From Flavobacteriales bacterium (GTDB taxonomy: Bacteria; Bacteroidota; Bacteroidia; Flavobacteriales; BACL11), in assembly GCA_002724895.1 (NCBI GenBank), contig PBQB01000042.1, positions 1-9,303 of the forward strand: a DNA stretch of 9,303 nucleotides. The letters are read 5' to 3'. The notes below the pieces were generated by a model. That model did not search any database, was not told the origin of the DNA, and saw only the letters and a program-made list of their open reading frames with translations. Of this stretch, positions 1 through 6,233 are shown piece after piece (position 1 is the stretch's first letter; every line of letters begins with the position of its first letter). A program made the translations under genes and the position numbers.

Positions 1-43
1 CAATAGTAATGAATTGGATAACTCAGATGATCTTCCGTTTTAA
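1..43 (+). CDS. ssb: Single-stranded DNA-binding protein SSB, C-terminal end only (partial)
   Basis: Only the last 13 codons lie in the window, reading NSNELDNSDDLPF and then TAA at 41-43; the first base belongs to the preceding codon. The acidic tail ending in D-D-L-P-F is the conserved SSB tip that binds partner proteins of replication, repair and recombination. The call is strengthened by position: in Flavobacteriia ssb commonly lies directly upstream of gldE, which here starts 12 bp after the stop. The OB-fold DNA-binding domain is outside the window and cannot be checked. The short spacing suggests co-transcription with gldE. The tail match and context make this fairly sure despite the tiny fragment. 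Confidence 0.85.
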   Translation, partial: NSNELDNSDDLPF

Positions 44-55
44 ATATATTTAAAG

Positions 56-1366
56 TTGGACGAAGACCCCTTTTCTTTTTTTTTATTAGTTGCTAATTTT
101 ATTACAGTTAACTCCAAATTTTCTTCAGTAGAGATTTTTTTTATTTTGACACTCTTAATATTATTGATTGTTCTCTCAACAGTTATTGTTGGTTCTGAAA
201 ATCTTCGTTTTCTTTCAAAAGAATCGTTAATTGAAGATTTTGAAAATGATAAAGAAAGTCTAAAATCAAATTATAAATTTCATAAATCAAACAGGATTTT
301 ATTAACTGATATAGTAGCAAGTGTTTTTTTTCGAATTTCTATTATTTTTATAGTTTTTCATGTTTTATTTTTTTCTAGCATAAAATTTAATTTAAAACTT
401 CTTTTTGCAGTAATTGTAATTTCTGTTTTTATTTTAATTAGTGTTCTTATAAATAAGCTGTATTTTAGTTATAGGTCTAAAAGAACTTTATTGTTATCAA
501 AATCAATTTTTTTTGTTAGAAAATTATTTTATCCATTAGGTTTTTTGTTTTCGATGCTTTCTAATTTTGTTAATAACAAAATTAAAAGATGGATATTTAA
601 TGATTCAATTGAAGAGATTTCTAACGTATTATCTATAAACAAAGATAAGGTAAAGGATGACGAAAAAAGAATGTTGCGTTCTATTTTAGAATTTGGTAAT
701 ACTGATGTTAAAGAAGTAATGAAATCCAGACTAGATGTTATAGCAATTGATAAAAACATATCTTACAAAGATGTATTAAAATTGATTATTAAATCAGGTT
801 TTTCTAGAATCCCTGTGTATGATAAAAATTTTGATAACATAACAGGTGTATTATATATTAAAGATTTAATACCTTTTTTAAACGAAGATGATAAATTTAA
901 TTGGGTTAAATTATGTAGAGAGGTATATTATGTCCCAGAAACAAAAATGATAAATGATTTATTAAAAGAATTTCAAATTAAAAAGAATCACATTGCTATA
1001 GTTGTTGATGAATATGGAGGGACATCAGGAATAGTTACATTAGAAGATGTTCTTGAAGAGATAGTTGGTGAAATTAACGATGAATTTGATAAAGAAGATA
1101 ATATTTATTCTAAGTTAGACGCAAATAATTATATTTTTGAGGGAAAAATTTCTTTGCTCGATTTTTTGAAAATTGTTAAAGGAAGACATGATACGTTTGA
1201 TAATGTTAAAGGTGACTCAGATTCATTGGCGGGTCTTATTTTAGAAGTTGAAGGAAGGATATTGTCAATTGGAGAGGAATGTGAAATTCCTCCATATAAA
1301 ATGTTTGTGGAGTCGTCTGATAATCGAAGAATAAAGAGAATAAAGGTTCAAATTAATGAAGACTAA
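56..1366 (+). CDS. gldE: Gliding motility-associated protein GldE (CNNM/DUF21-CBS-CorC family)
   Basis: This is an inner-membrane protein of 436 residues with the hemolysin-C/CorC architecture. Hydrophobic segments lie at about 24-46, 84-106 and 112-135, and possibly 150-172 (DUF21/CNNM region). A pair of CBS domains follows at about 222-280 and 287-345, then a CorC_HlyC domain at about 355-433. The family hallmark EYGGTSGIVTLEDVLEEIVG is at 319-338. The start is a TTG: no in-frame ATG occurs before residue 166, and the N-terminus DEDP matches the D-x-D-P beginning usual in GldE. Known from Flavobacterium johnsoniae: GldE works with GldD in gliding and type IX secretion; its biochemical role is unsettled, although CorC relatives handle Mg2+/Co2+. 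The gene lies 12 bp after ssb and overlaps gldD by 11 bp, so an operon is likely. The DUF21 part is poorly conserved (the usual SGSE motif reads VGSE at 45-48). Confidence 0.9.
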   Translation: MDEDPFSFFLLVANFITVNSKFSSVEIFFILTLLILLIVLSTVIVGSENLRFLSKESLIEDFENDKESLKSNYKFHKSNRILLTDIVASVFFRISIIFIVFHVLFFSSIKFNLKLLFAVIVISVFILISVLINKLYFSYRSKRTLLLSKSIFFVRKLFYPLGFLFSMLSNFVNNKIKRWIFNDSIEEISNVLSINKDKVKDDEKRMLRSILEFGNTDVKEVMKSRLDVIAIDKNISYKDVLKLIIKSGFSRIPVYDKNFDNITGVLYIKDLIPFLNEDDKFNWVKLCREVYYVPETKMINDLLKEFQIKKNHIAIVVDEYGGTSGIVTLEDVLEEIVGEINDEFDKEDNIYSKLDANNYIFEGKISLLDFLKIVKGRHDTFDNVKGDSDSLAGLILEVEGRILSIGEECEIPPYKMFVESSDNRRIKRIKVQINED

Positions 1367-1904
1367 GTTTTTATTTCTGTTTATTTTTTGCGTTTCTTGT
1401 TCAAATGACTATACTCCTAAGCCTAGAGCTTATGTTAAATTTAGTTTCCCAAATAAAGAATATCAATTTATAAATGTTGACTGTCCATTTAGTTTTAAAA
1501 TACCTCAATATGCATCCATACCAAAATATGACAGAGATTGTTTGTTTAATTTAGACTTTCTTGATCAAAATGCTAAGTTACATATCACCTATCATAAACT
1601 TAATAATAATTTATATGAACATACTGAACAATCTAGAGATTTAGCTTATAAGCATAATGTTAAGGCAAATGCAATTAGTGAACAGATTTATAGTAATGAT
1701 TCTACTAATGTTTATGGAATTGTGTATGATTTTAATGGATATACTGCAACATCCATTCAATTTTTTTTAACTGACAGTATTAATCACTTTTTTAGAGGTG
1801 CTCTTTATTTTAATACTGAAATAAATGATTCTATAGAACCATTAAATTTATTCTTAAAAAAGGACATCAAAATTCTTGTTGAATCTTTTTCTTGGAAAGA
1901 ATGA
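1356..1904 (+). CDS. gldD: Gliding motility lipoprotein GldD
   Basis: The protein has 182 residues, a usual GldD length. The N-terminus is a short lipoprotein signal (MKTKFLFLFIFCVSC) with the probable lipidated cysteine at residue 15. The lipobox is loose: position -3 is Cys rather than Leu, as is tolerated in Bacteroidota. After it comes SNDYTPKPRAYVKF, and the PKPRAY segment is typical of GldD just downstream of the lipid anchor. The remainder is soluble and has no catalytic motif that I recognise. In F. johnsoniae gldD mutants lose gliding and T9SS-dependent phenotypes, and GldD is grouped with GldE genetically. The ATG at 1356 lies inside the end of gldE (11-bp overlap), which suggests translational coupling. 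Identification rests on the N-terminal motif, the size and the invariant position after gldE. Confidence 0.9.
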   Translation: MKTKFLFLFIFCVSCSNDYTPKPRAYVKFSFPNKEYQFINVDCPFSFKIPQYASIPKYDRDCLFNLDFLDQNAKLHITYHKLNNNLYEHTEQSRDLAYKHNVKANAISEQIYSNDSTNVYGIVYDFNGYTATSIQFFLTDSINHFFRGALYFNTEINDSIEPLNLFLKKDIKILVESFSWKE

Positions 1905-1922
1905 AAGTAAATATATAAATGA

Positions 1923-2777
1923 ATGAAAAAATATATCATTCTTTTAATTTTGGGATTAATTTGGGGATCTTCCTTTATTCTCATGAAAAAGGGGTTAGAA
2001 ATATTTAGTCCTATTCAGATAGCAGCTTTAAGACTATTTTTTGCTTTTTTAGTACTGTCTCCTTTTCTTTATAAAGCATTTAAGAACTTAAAAAAAGAAA
2101 TTATTTTTCCTCTTTTTTTAGTTAGTCTTTTTGGAAATACATTTCCAGCTTTTTTATTTGCACGAGCACAGCAAGATCTAGACAGTTCTTTTGTTGGGAT
2201 ATTAAACTCATTAACTCCAATTTTTACACTTCTTCTAGGAACTATATTTTTTTCTGTTAGCTTAAATAAGAAAAAAATTATTTCAATATTAATTAGTACT
2301 TTGGGTGTTTTGATACTTTGTTTTCCTCAAATTAATCATAACATAATGTTTGACTCTGCAATTTATCTTGTCATTTTTGCTACTTTTTTTTATGGCTTAA
2401 GTATTAACATAATATCTAAGTATCTTAAGGATTTAGATTCATTATCAATATCATCTATTTCTTTATTTTTAATTAGTCCGATATGTGTTTTTTTAATATT
2501 TTATCTAGATATTTTTAGCTTAATTAAAGAAAATAATGCGCAAAGATCTTTATTTTACATTTTTATTCTTGGAACATTATGTACTTCAATTGCGTTAATA
2601 TTTTTCAATTATCTAATTAAGATTACAACTCCAGTTTTTGCATCTTATGTTACTTATATAATTCCAATTGTGGCGGTATTATGGGGTATAGTTATTTATG
2701 AGGAAATAACTTCAATAAGTCTTTTAGGTGGATTAATTATTCTTATAGGAATTTTTTTGTTGAACAACAAAGATTAA
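1923..2777 (+). CDS. EamA-family (drug/metabolite transporter superfamily) permease
   Basis: This is a 284-residue, very hydrophobic protein that fits ten transmembrane helices arranged as two EamA repeats, about 4-135 and 145-282. The first helix has the family pattern GLIWGSSFILMKKGL, followed by a PIQIAALRLFFAF segment. The second repeat ends with the usual A-S-Y-x-x-Y-x-x-P-I-x-A-x-L-W-G stretch and an acidic YEE motif before the last helix. Family members export or exchange amino acids, purines or other small metabolites; the substrate cannot be read from the sequence. It begins 18 bp after gldD on the same strand, so it may be read through from the gld operon, but it is not a known gliding gene. 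Its stop overlaps the stop of the convergent protease gene. Confidence 0.85.
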   Translation: MKKYIILLILGLIWGSSFILMKKGLEIFSPIQIAALRLFFAFLVLSPFLYKAFKNLKKEIIFPLFLVSLFGNTFPAFLFARAQQDLDSSFVGILNSLTPIFTLLLGTIFFSVSLNKKKIISILISTLGVLILCFPQINHNIMFDSAIYLVIFATFFYGLSINIISKYLKDLDSLSISSISLFLISPICVFLIFYLDIFSLIKENNAQRSLFYIFILGTLCTSIALIFFNYLIKITTPVFASYVTYIIPIVAVLWGIVIYEEITSISLLGGLIILIGIFLLNNKD

Positions 2778-2796
2778 TTTATCTTAATTTTTTTTT
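2770..2796 (+). terminator. Weak candidate intrinsic terminator after the EamA gene
   Basis: AAGAT (2770-2774) can pair with ATCTT (2781-2785) around a 6-nt loop, followed by AA and a run of nine T (2788-2796). The stem is only 5 bp and all but one pair is A-T, so this is a marginal terminator. It overlaps the stop codon of the transporter and the 3' end of the convergent protease gene. No better hairpin is seen at this junction. Confidence 0.3.
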
Positions 2797-3898
2797 CAAC
2801 TGTTCCATCGTCAAATATGTAGAGGTTTATTGTATTTTTTTTCTCATAACTTTGTTTTCTACCTAAAATATCAATTATTCTTATTAGCTTTTTGTTTTGT
2901 TTATTTGTACTGTTTATGATAGATGTACTTGAGTTACATATTGTTTGTGTTAAAAAATTGTTACGATAAAGATTTATTGATGCAACCATTCTTGTTTTTT
3001 GATCTTGTGTGAACATATTCATACAAAAGTCATTTACATAGTCCATGTAGTTCATAAACATATCACCATTTAAATTTTGAGTACCACATGAATTTTGGTT
3101 GTGAGGAAACCCAGGACAATCATTGTTTTCACCTTGTTGAGTAGGAGTATCATTAATTTGATCATCTCCACAATTTGAATCACCCCACAAGTGTTTAAGG
3201 CCTAAGTAATGACCAACTTCATGCGTAGTTGTTCTTCCTTTATGATATGGAGGTTCTACAGTTCCATTATCTCCAAAATGTTTGTAGCTGACAACCACGC
3301 CGTCTCCACTAGATAAAAAATTTGAAGGTGAAGTTGCATAGCCAAGAATTCCTCCTGATAAATCACAGACCCAGATATTGAGATAGTCATTTATTGGCCA
3401 TGGATCTGTACCACCTTCATTTGTAGATTTCATTTTATCACCTATTAAATTAAATGTTGATACGCTTGTTTTAACTCTATTAATTCCACTAGTTGCATTT
3501 CCATATGGGTCAACACTAGCGAGGCAAAATTCAATCTCACAATCAGCTGCTATACTATTCCAAACACTGGGTGTATTTATTACGTCAATATTAGTTCTTC
3601 TAAAATCTTTATTTAAAATTTCAATCTGAGACAAGATTTGCATATCAGATATGTTTTCATCGGTATTATCTTCCCAAATTACGTGTACTACAACTGGAAT
3701 CGTAATAATATTTATAGATTCCTTTTGATTGTTGTTTGACGTCCACTGTACAATTTCTTTGTTAACATTTCTTTGAGAATTTTTATAAAGATTATTAATT
3801 TGGAATAGAGAACTCATGTAATGATCTGAAGCGCACCTTATTTGAGAATGCAAAAAAAATGATTGAAAAATGAAATAAAAAACAATAGTTTTCCTCAT
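2774..3898 (-). CDS. Secreted M43 (pappalysin-like) zinc metalloprotease with T9SS type A sorting domain
   Basis: I chose the ATG at 3898 (374 aa) over an in-frame ATG at 3922. It gives a proper signal peptide, M-R-K-T-I plus a hydrophobic core ending HSQ at residue 19, and is preceded by an A-rich leader. Residues about 64-315 form the metzincin catalytic domain. The zinc motif HEVGHYLGLKH is at 226-236 (ligands H226, H230, H236; catalytic E227), with a Met-turn NYMDY at 283-287. Cysteines such as 243, 261, 271 and 292 probably form disulfides. The C-terminus, about 336-374, reads KLIRIIDILGRK then YIFDDGTVEKKI, the short type A sorting domain removed when T9SS exports cargo to the surface or medium. 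It is therefore a likely secreted endopeptidase; the substrate is unknown. The gene is convergent with the EamA gene and divergent from rplU. The family call is firm. Confidence 0.92.
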   Translation of the reverse strand: MRKTIVFYFIFQSFFLHSQIRCASDHYMSSLFQINNLYKNSQRNVNKEIVQWTSNNNQKESINIITIPVVVHVIWEDNTDENISDMQILSQIEILNKDFRRTNIDVINTPSVWNSIAADCEIEFCLASVDPYGNATSGINRVKTSVSTFNLIGDKMKSTNEGGTDPWPINDYLNIWVCDLSGGILGYATSPSNFLSSGDGVVVSYKHFGDNGTVEPPYHKGRTTTHEVGHYLGLKHLWGDSNCGDDQINDTPTQQGENNDCPGFPHNQNSCGTQNLNGDMFMNYMDYVNDFCMNMFTQDQKTRMVASINLYRNNFLTQTICNSSTSIINSTNKQNKKLIRIIDILGRKQSYEKKNTINLYIFDDGTVEKKIKIN

Positions 3899-4002
3899 AT
3901 TTTTTTTGCTAAGATAAACCATTTGGCTGACTAATTATTAAATTTTGATATTTAAAGTATTTAAATAATATATTTTATCTGTTTAAAAAAAGTTGTTATT
4001 TC

Positions 4003-4032
4003 TTGTTTCTTTTCTCAGATTATGTAATTTTG
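4003..4032 (+). promoter_or_regulatory. Bacteroidota-type promoter for rplU-rpmA
   Basis: A TTG at 4003-4005 (-33 element) is followed by 19 nt and then TAATTTTG at 4025-4032. The latter matches the Bacteroidota -7 consensus TAnnTTTG exactly. The expected transcription start, about 5-8 nt downstream, would leave a leader of roughly 17-20 nt before the rplU ATG at 4058, A-rich and without a Shine-Dalgarno. The rest of the divergent gap (3899-4057) shows no equally good promoter for the minus-strand protease. Confidence 0.7.
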
Positions 4033-4057
4033 CAAACCATTTTAAATAAAATTGAAA

Positions 4058-4579
4058 ATGTACGCAATAGTAGACATAGCAGGACAACAGTTTAAAGTAG
4101 AGAAAGACCAAAAGATTTTTGTTAACAGATTGAATATTGAAGCTGGTAAAACTATAAATTTTGACAAAGTACTTTTGTTAGATAATAATGGTAAAGTAGA
4201 TGTTGGACAACCAATTGTAAAAGGGGTGTCAATTGTTGCGAAAGTTTTAGATCATATTAAAGGAGATAAGGTAATTGTTTTTAAAAAGAAAAGAAGAAAA
4301 GGTTATAAAGTTAAAAATGGTTTTCGTGCCAGTTTAACAAGTATTGAAATAAAAAAAATAGAATTAAATTCAACAAAAAAAACGGTTAAGGTTAGTAGCG
4401 AAACTAAGTCAGCAGTAAAGAAACCAGCAGTAAAGAAACCAGTAGCAAAGAAACCAGCAGTAAAGAAACCAGTAGCAAAGAAACCAGCAGTAAAGAAACC
4501 AGTAGCAAAGAAACCAGTAGCAAAGAAACCAGTAGCAAAGAAACCAGCGGTAAAGAAACCAGTAGCAAAAAAATCGTAA
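4058..4579 (+). CDS. rplU: Large ribosomal subunit protein bL21 with lysine-rich repeat tail
   Basis: The start is the ATG at 4058 (MYAIVDIAGQQFKVEKDQ), which matches the conserved L21 N-terminus; a TTG two codons earlier is not needed. Residues 1-103 are a normal L21 core (E. coli L21 is 103 aa), including the basic rRNA-binding stretch at about 72-96. The family's usual N-G-H-R-Q there reads NGFRA (87-91), a visible departure. After a linker (104-118) comes a C-terminal tail, 119-173, of eleven pentapeptides of the form AVKKP or VAKKP, giving a 173-aa protein. Flavobacterial L21 proteins often have a charged C-terminal extension, but its role is unknown; here it is pure low-complexity, histone H1-like and probably disordered. 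The product assembles into the 50S subunit by contacting 23S rRNA. It is co-transcribed with rpmA, 48 bp downstream. Confidence 0.95.
   Translation: MYAIVDIAGQQFKVEKDQKIFVNRLNIEAGKTINFDKVLLLDNNGKVDVGQPIVKGVSIVAKVLDHIKGDKVIVFKKKRRKGYKVKNGFRASLTSIEIKKIELNSTKKTVKVSSETKSAVKKPAVKKPVAKKPAVKKPVAKKPAVKKPVAKKPVAKKPVAKKPAVKKPVAKKS
4412..4576 (+). repeat. 15-bp tandem repeat (11 units) in the 3' end of rplU
   Basis: Eleven contiguous 15-bp units run without interruption to the stop codon. Two variants occur: A = gcagtaaagaaacca (AVKKP) and B = gtagcaaagaaacca (VAKKP). The order is A A B A B A B B B A* B*. A* (4547-4561) has one silent change (gcg for gca) and the final B* (4562-4576) is degenerate (gtagcaaaaaaatcg). 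The A-B alternation makes a 30-bp higher-order unit. The length is a multiple of three, so copy-number change would alter tail length without breaking the frame. Confidence 0.97.
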
Positions 4580-4627
4580 ATATTAGTACATTATATTTTA
4601 TAAAATAATTTTTAAAAATAAATAATT

Positions 4628-4885
4628 ATGGCACATAAAAAGGGAGCGGGTAGTAGTAAAAATGGAAGAGAATCACATAGTAAACGGTTAGGCGTTAAGA
4701 TTTATGGCGGACAAGAAATAACTGCAGGAAAAATTATTGTACGTCAAAGAGGAACAGTACATAACCCAGGAAATAATGTTGGCCTCGGAAAAGATCATAC
4801 CTTATTTGCACTTACTAATGGAATAGTTAAATTTACTAAAAAGAAAAACAATAAGTCTTACGTTTCTGTAGTTGAAGTTAACTAA
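4628..4885 (+). CDS. rpmA: Large ribosomal subunit protein bL27
   Basis: The 85-aa product has the full L27 signature: [16 protein letters not shown] at the N-terminus, then KRLGVK and GG, the block IIVRQRGT (37-44) and the [10 protein letters not shown] segment (52-61). It is a 50S protein whose flexible N-terminus reaches toward the peptidyl-transferase centre and the 3' ends of tRNAs. The protein begins directly with M-A-H-K-K and lacks the cleavable N-terminal extension seen in Firmicutes. Length matches E. coli L27 (85 aa). The gene follows rplU by 48 bp, the near-universal rplU-rpmA pair, and is followed by a strong terminator 24 bp after the stop. There is no Shine-Dalgarno; the leader is AT-rich. 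Confidence 0.97.
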   Translation: MAHKKGAGSSKNGRESHSKRLGVKIYGGQEITAGKIIVRQRGTVHNPGNNVGLGKDHTLFALTNGIVKFTKKKNNKSYVSVVEVN

Positions 4886-4909
4886 AAAATAATATTGAGA
4901 TATATATCG

Positions 4910-4938
4910 AAACTCTTGATACATTCAAGAGTTTTTTT
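4910..4938 (+). terminator. Intrinsic terminator of the rplU-rpmA operon
   Basis: AAACTCTTGA (4910-4919) and TCAAGAGTTT (4925-4934) form a perfect 10-bp stem around a 5-nt loop, TACAT. A run of seven T (4932-4938) overlaps the end of the stem. This is the clearest rho-independent terminator in the window and it sits 24 bp after the rpmA stop. Confidence 0.9.
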
Positions 4939-4949
4939 ATTTAAATTTG
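4916..4949 (+). promoter_or_regulatory. Candidate Bacteroidota promoter for the serS operon
   Basis: TAAATTTG at 4942-4949 matches the TAnnTTTG -7 element exactly and lies 18 nt before the serS ATG (4968). The nearest TTG upstream is at 4916-4918, a spacing of 23 nt, at the long end of what is accepted. That TTG is inside the terminator stem. Exact -7 matches arise easily in AT-rich DNA, so confidence is moderate; the position just after a terminator and before a gene favours it. Confidence 0.5.
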
Positions 4950-4967
4950 TTTTAAATTCAATTGAAT

Positions 4968-6233
4968 ATGTTACATTTAAATGACATAAGAAACAATAAG
5001 GAAAAGTATATTGAATTATTGAAAATTAGAGGTGTTGATTTTTCTGATATAATTCTATCAGTAATTGAGAAGGATGATGAGCGTAAGGAGATCCAAAAAG
5101 AATTAGATCAAATTTTAGCATTAGCAAATCAAAATTCTAAAAAAATCGGAGATTTTTTTAAAAAGGGAATGATAACTGAAGCTAATGAGCTGAAGAAAAA
5201 ATCAATAGATTTAAAAAATAAATCAAAACAACTCCAAAATAATAAAAATCAAGTTGAGGAGAATATTAAAGATATGTTAACACAAGTTCCAAATGTTCCT
5301 CATGAATCAGTTCCAATAGGAAGTTCAGAAAATGATAATGTCATTATAAGTAAAGGAGGAGAAATTCCAAACTTAAATAAAAATTGTATTCCTCATTGGG
5401 ATCTTGTAGAAAAGTATAATTTAATAGATTTTGAATTAGGAAATAAAATTACTGGTTCAGGATTTCCTGTATACAAAGGAAAAGGAGCTGTTTTACAAAG
5501 AGCGCTGGTTTCTTATTTTCTTAACAAAAATGTTGCTGCAGGCTATACAGAGTATTTACCCCCATTCATGGTAAATGAGACATCAGCTTTTGGAACGGGT
5601 CAGCTGCCTGATAAAGAAGGCCAAATGTATTCAGTACCTGATGATAATCTTTATCTAATTCCAACAGCAGAAGTTCCAGTTACTAATTTTTTTAGAGATC
5701 AAATTATAAGTGATTTTCCTGTTAAATGTACTGCATATAGTCCATGTTTTAGAAGAGAAGCAGGTTCATATGGTAAAAATGTAAGAGGGCTTAATAGACT
5801 ACATCAGTTTGAAAAAGTAGAAATAGTTCAGATTGAACATCCAGATAAATCATTTGATACATTAAATAATATGGTTCAGCATGTTGAGAGTATTTTAATA
5901 GAACTTTCACTTCCTTATAGAATATTAAAGTTGTGTGGTAAGGATTTAGGATTTACTTCTTCTTTAACTTATGATTTTGAGGTATATTCAGCCGCACAAA
6001 AAAAATGGTTAGAAGTTAGTTCTGTTTCTAATTTTTGCAGTTACCAAGCAAATCGTTTAAAACTTAGATTTAGAGATGAAAATGGCAATACATCTTTATG
6101 TCATACCCTAAATGGTAGTGCTTTAGCACTACCAAGAGTGTATGCAACAATAATTGAAAATAATCAAAGTGAAAACGAAATAAGGATTCCTAAAGTACTA
6201 CATCCGTATACTGGTTTTGATGTTATAAGATAA
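4968..6233 (+). CDS. serS: Seryl-tRNA synthetase
   Basis: This class II aminoacyl-tRNA synthetase charges tRNA-Ser (and tRNA-Sec where present) with serine using ATP. The ATG at 4968 gives MLHLNDIRNNKE, the usual family start, and 421 aa, close to the normal length; a TTG two codons upstream is unlikely. Residues about 28-104 are the charged helical arm (coiled coil) that grips the tRNA long variable arm. Motif 1 surrounds LPPFMVNE (197-204). The serine-site TAEVP is at 233-237, motif 2 FRREAGSYG at 261-269, the EVSSVSNF block at 349-356, and motif 3 with NGSALALPR at 382-390. All key motifs are intact. The stop overlaps the ATG of the next gene by 1 nt (TAATG), suggesting translational coupling to the TPR protein and DUF4286 gene. 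Confidence 0.97.
   Translation: MLHLNDIRNNKEKYIELLKIRGVDFSDIILSVIEKDDERKEIQKELDQILALANQNSKKIGDFFKKGMITEANELKKKSIDLKNKSKQLQNNKNQVEENIKDMLTQVPNVPHESVPIGSSENDNVIISKGGEIPNLNKNCIPHWDLVEKYNLIDFELGNKITGSGFPVYKGKGAVLQRALVSYFLNKNVAAGYTEYLPPFMVNETSAFGTGQLPDKEGQMYSVPDDNLYLIPTAEVPVTNFFRDQIISDFPVKCTAYSPCFRREAGSYGKNVRGLNRLHQFEKVEIVQIEHPDKSFDTLNNMVQHVESILIELSLPYRILKLCGKDLGFTSSLTYDFEVYSAAQKKWLEVSSVSNFCSYQANRLKLRFRDENGNTSLCHTLNGSALALPRVYATIIENNQSENEIRIPKVLHPYTGFDVIR

Noticed and set aside
324..331. Second poly-T run in gldE as a sign of frameshift or pseudogene
   Set aside because: The frame continues intact through all domains to the expected C-terminus; such runs are common in this AT-rich DNA.
529..759. 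A 76-aa open frame on the minus strand inside gldE
   Set aside because: It lies entirely within a confidently identified gene, has no recognisable domain and its serine/leucine-rich content is what antisense AT-rich coding DNA yields.
3899..3922. A longer start (ATG at 3922) for the M43 protease
   Set aside because: It would place eight extra polar residues before a good signal peptide; the ATG at 3898 has an A-rich leader and gives a normal n-region.
3899..4057. A riboswitch or L21 autoregulatory leader upstream of rplU
   Set aside because: The predicted promoter leaves a leader of only about 20 nt, too short for such a structure, and I see no strong stem in the gap.
4412..4576. The regular repeats as a CRISPR array
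   Set aside because: Units are 15 bp, directly contiguous with no spacers, and in frame within rplU; this is a coding minisatellite.
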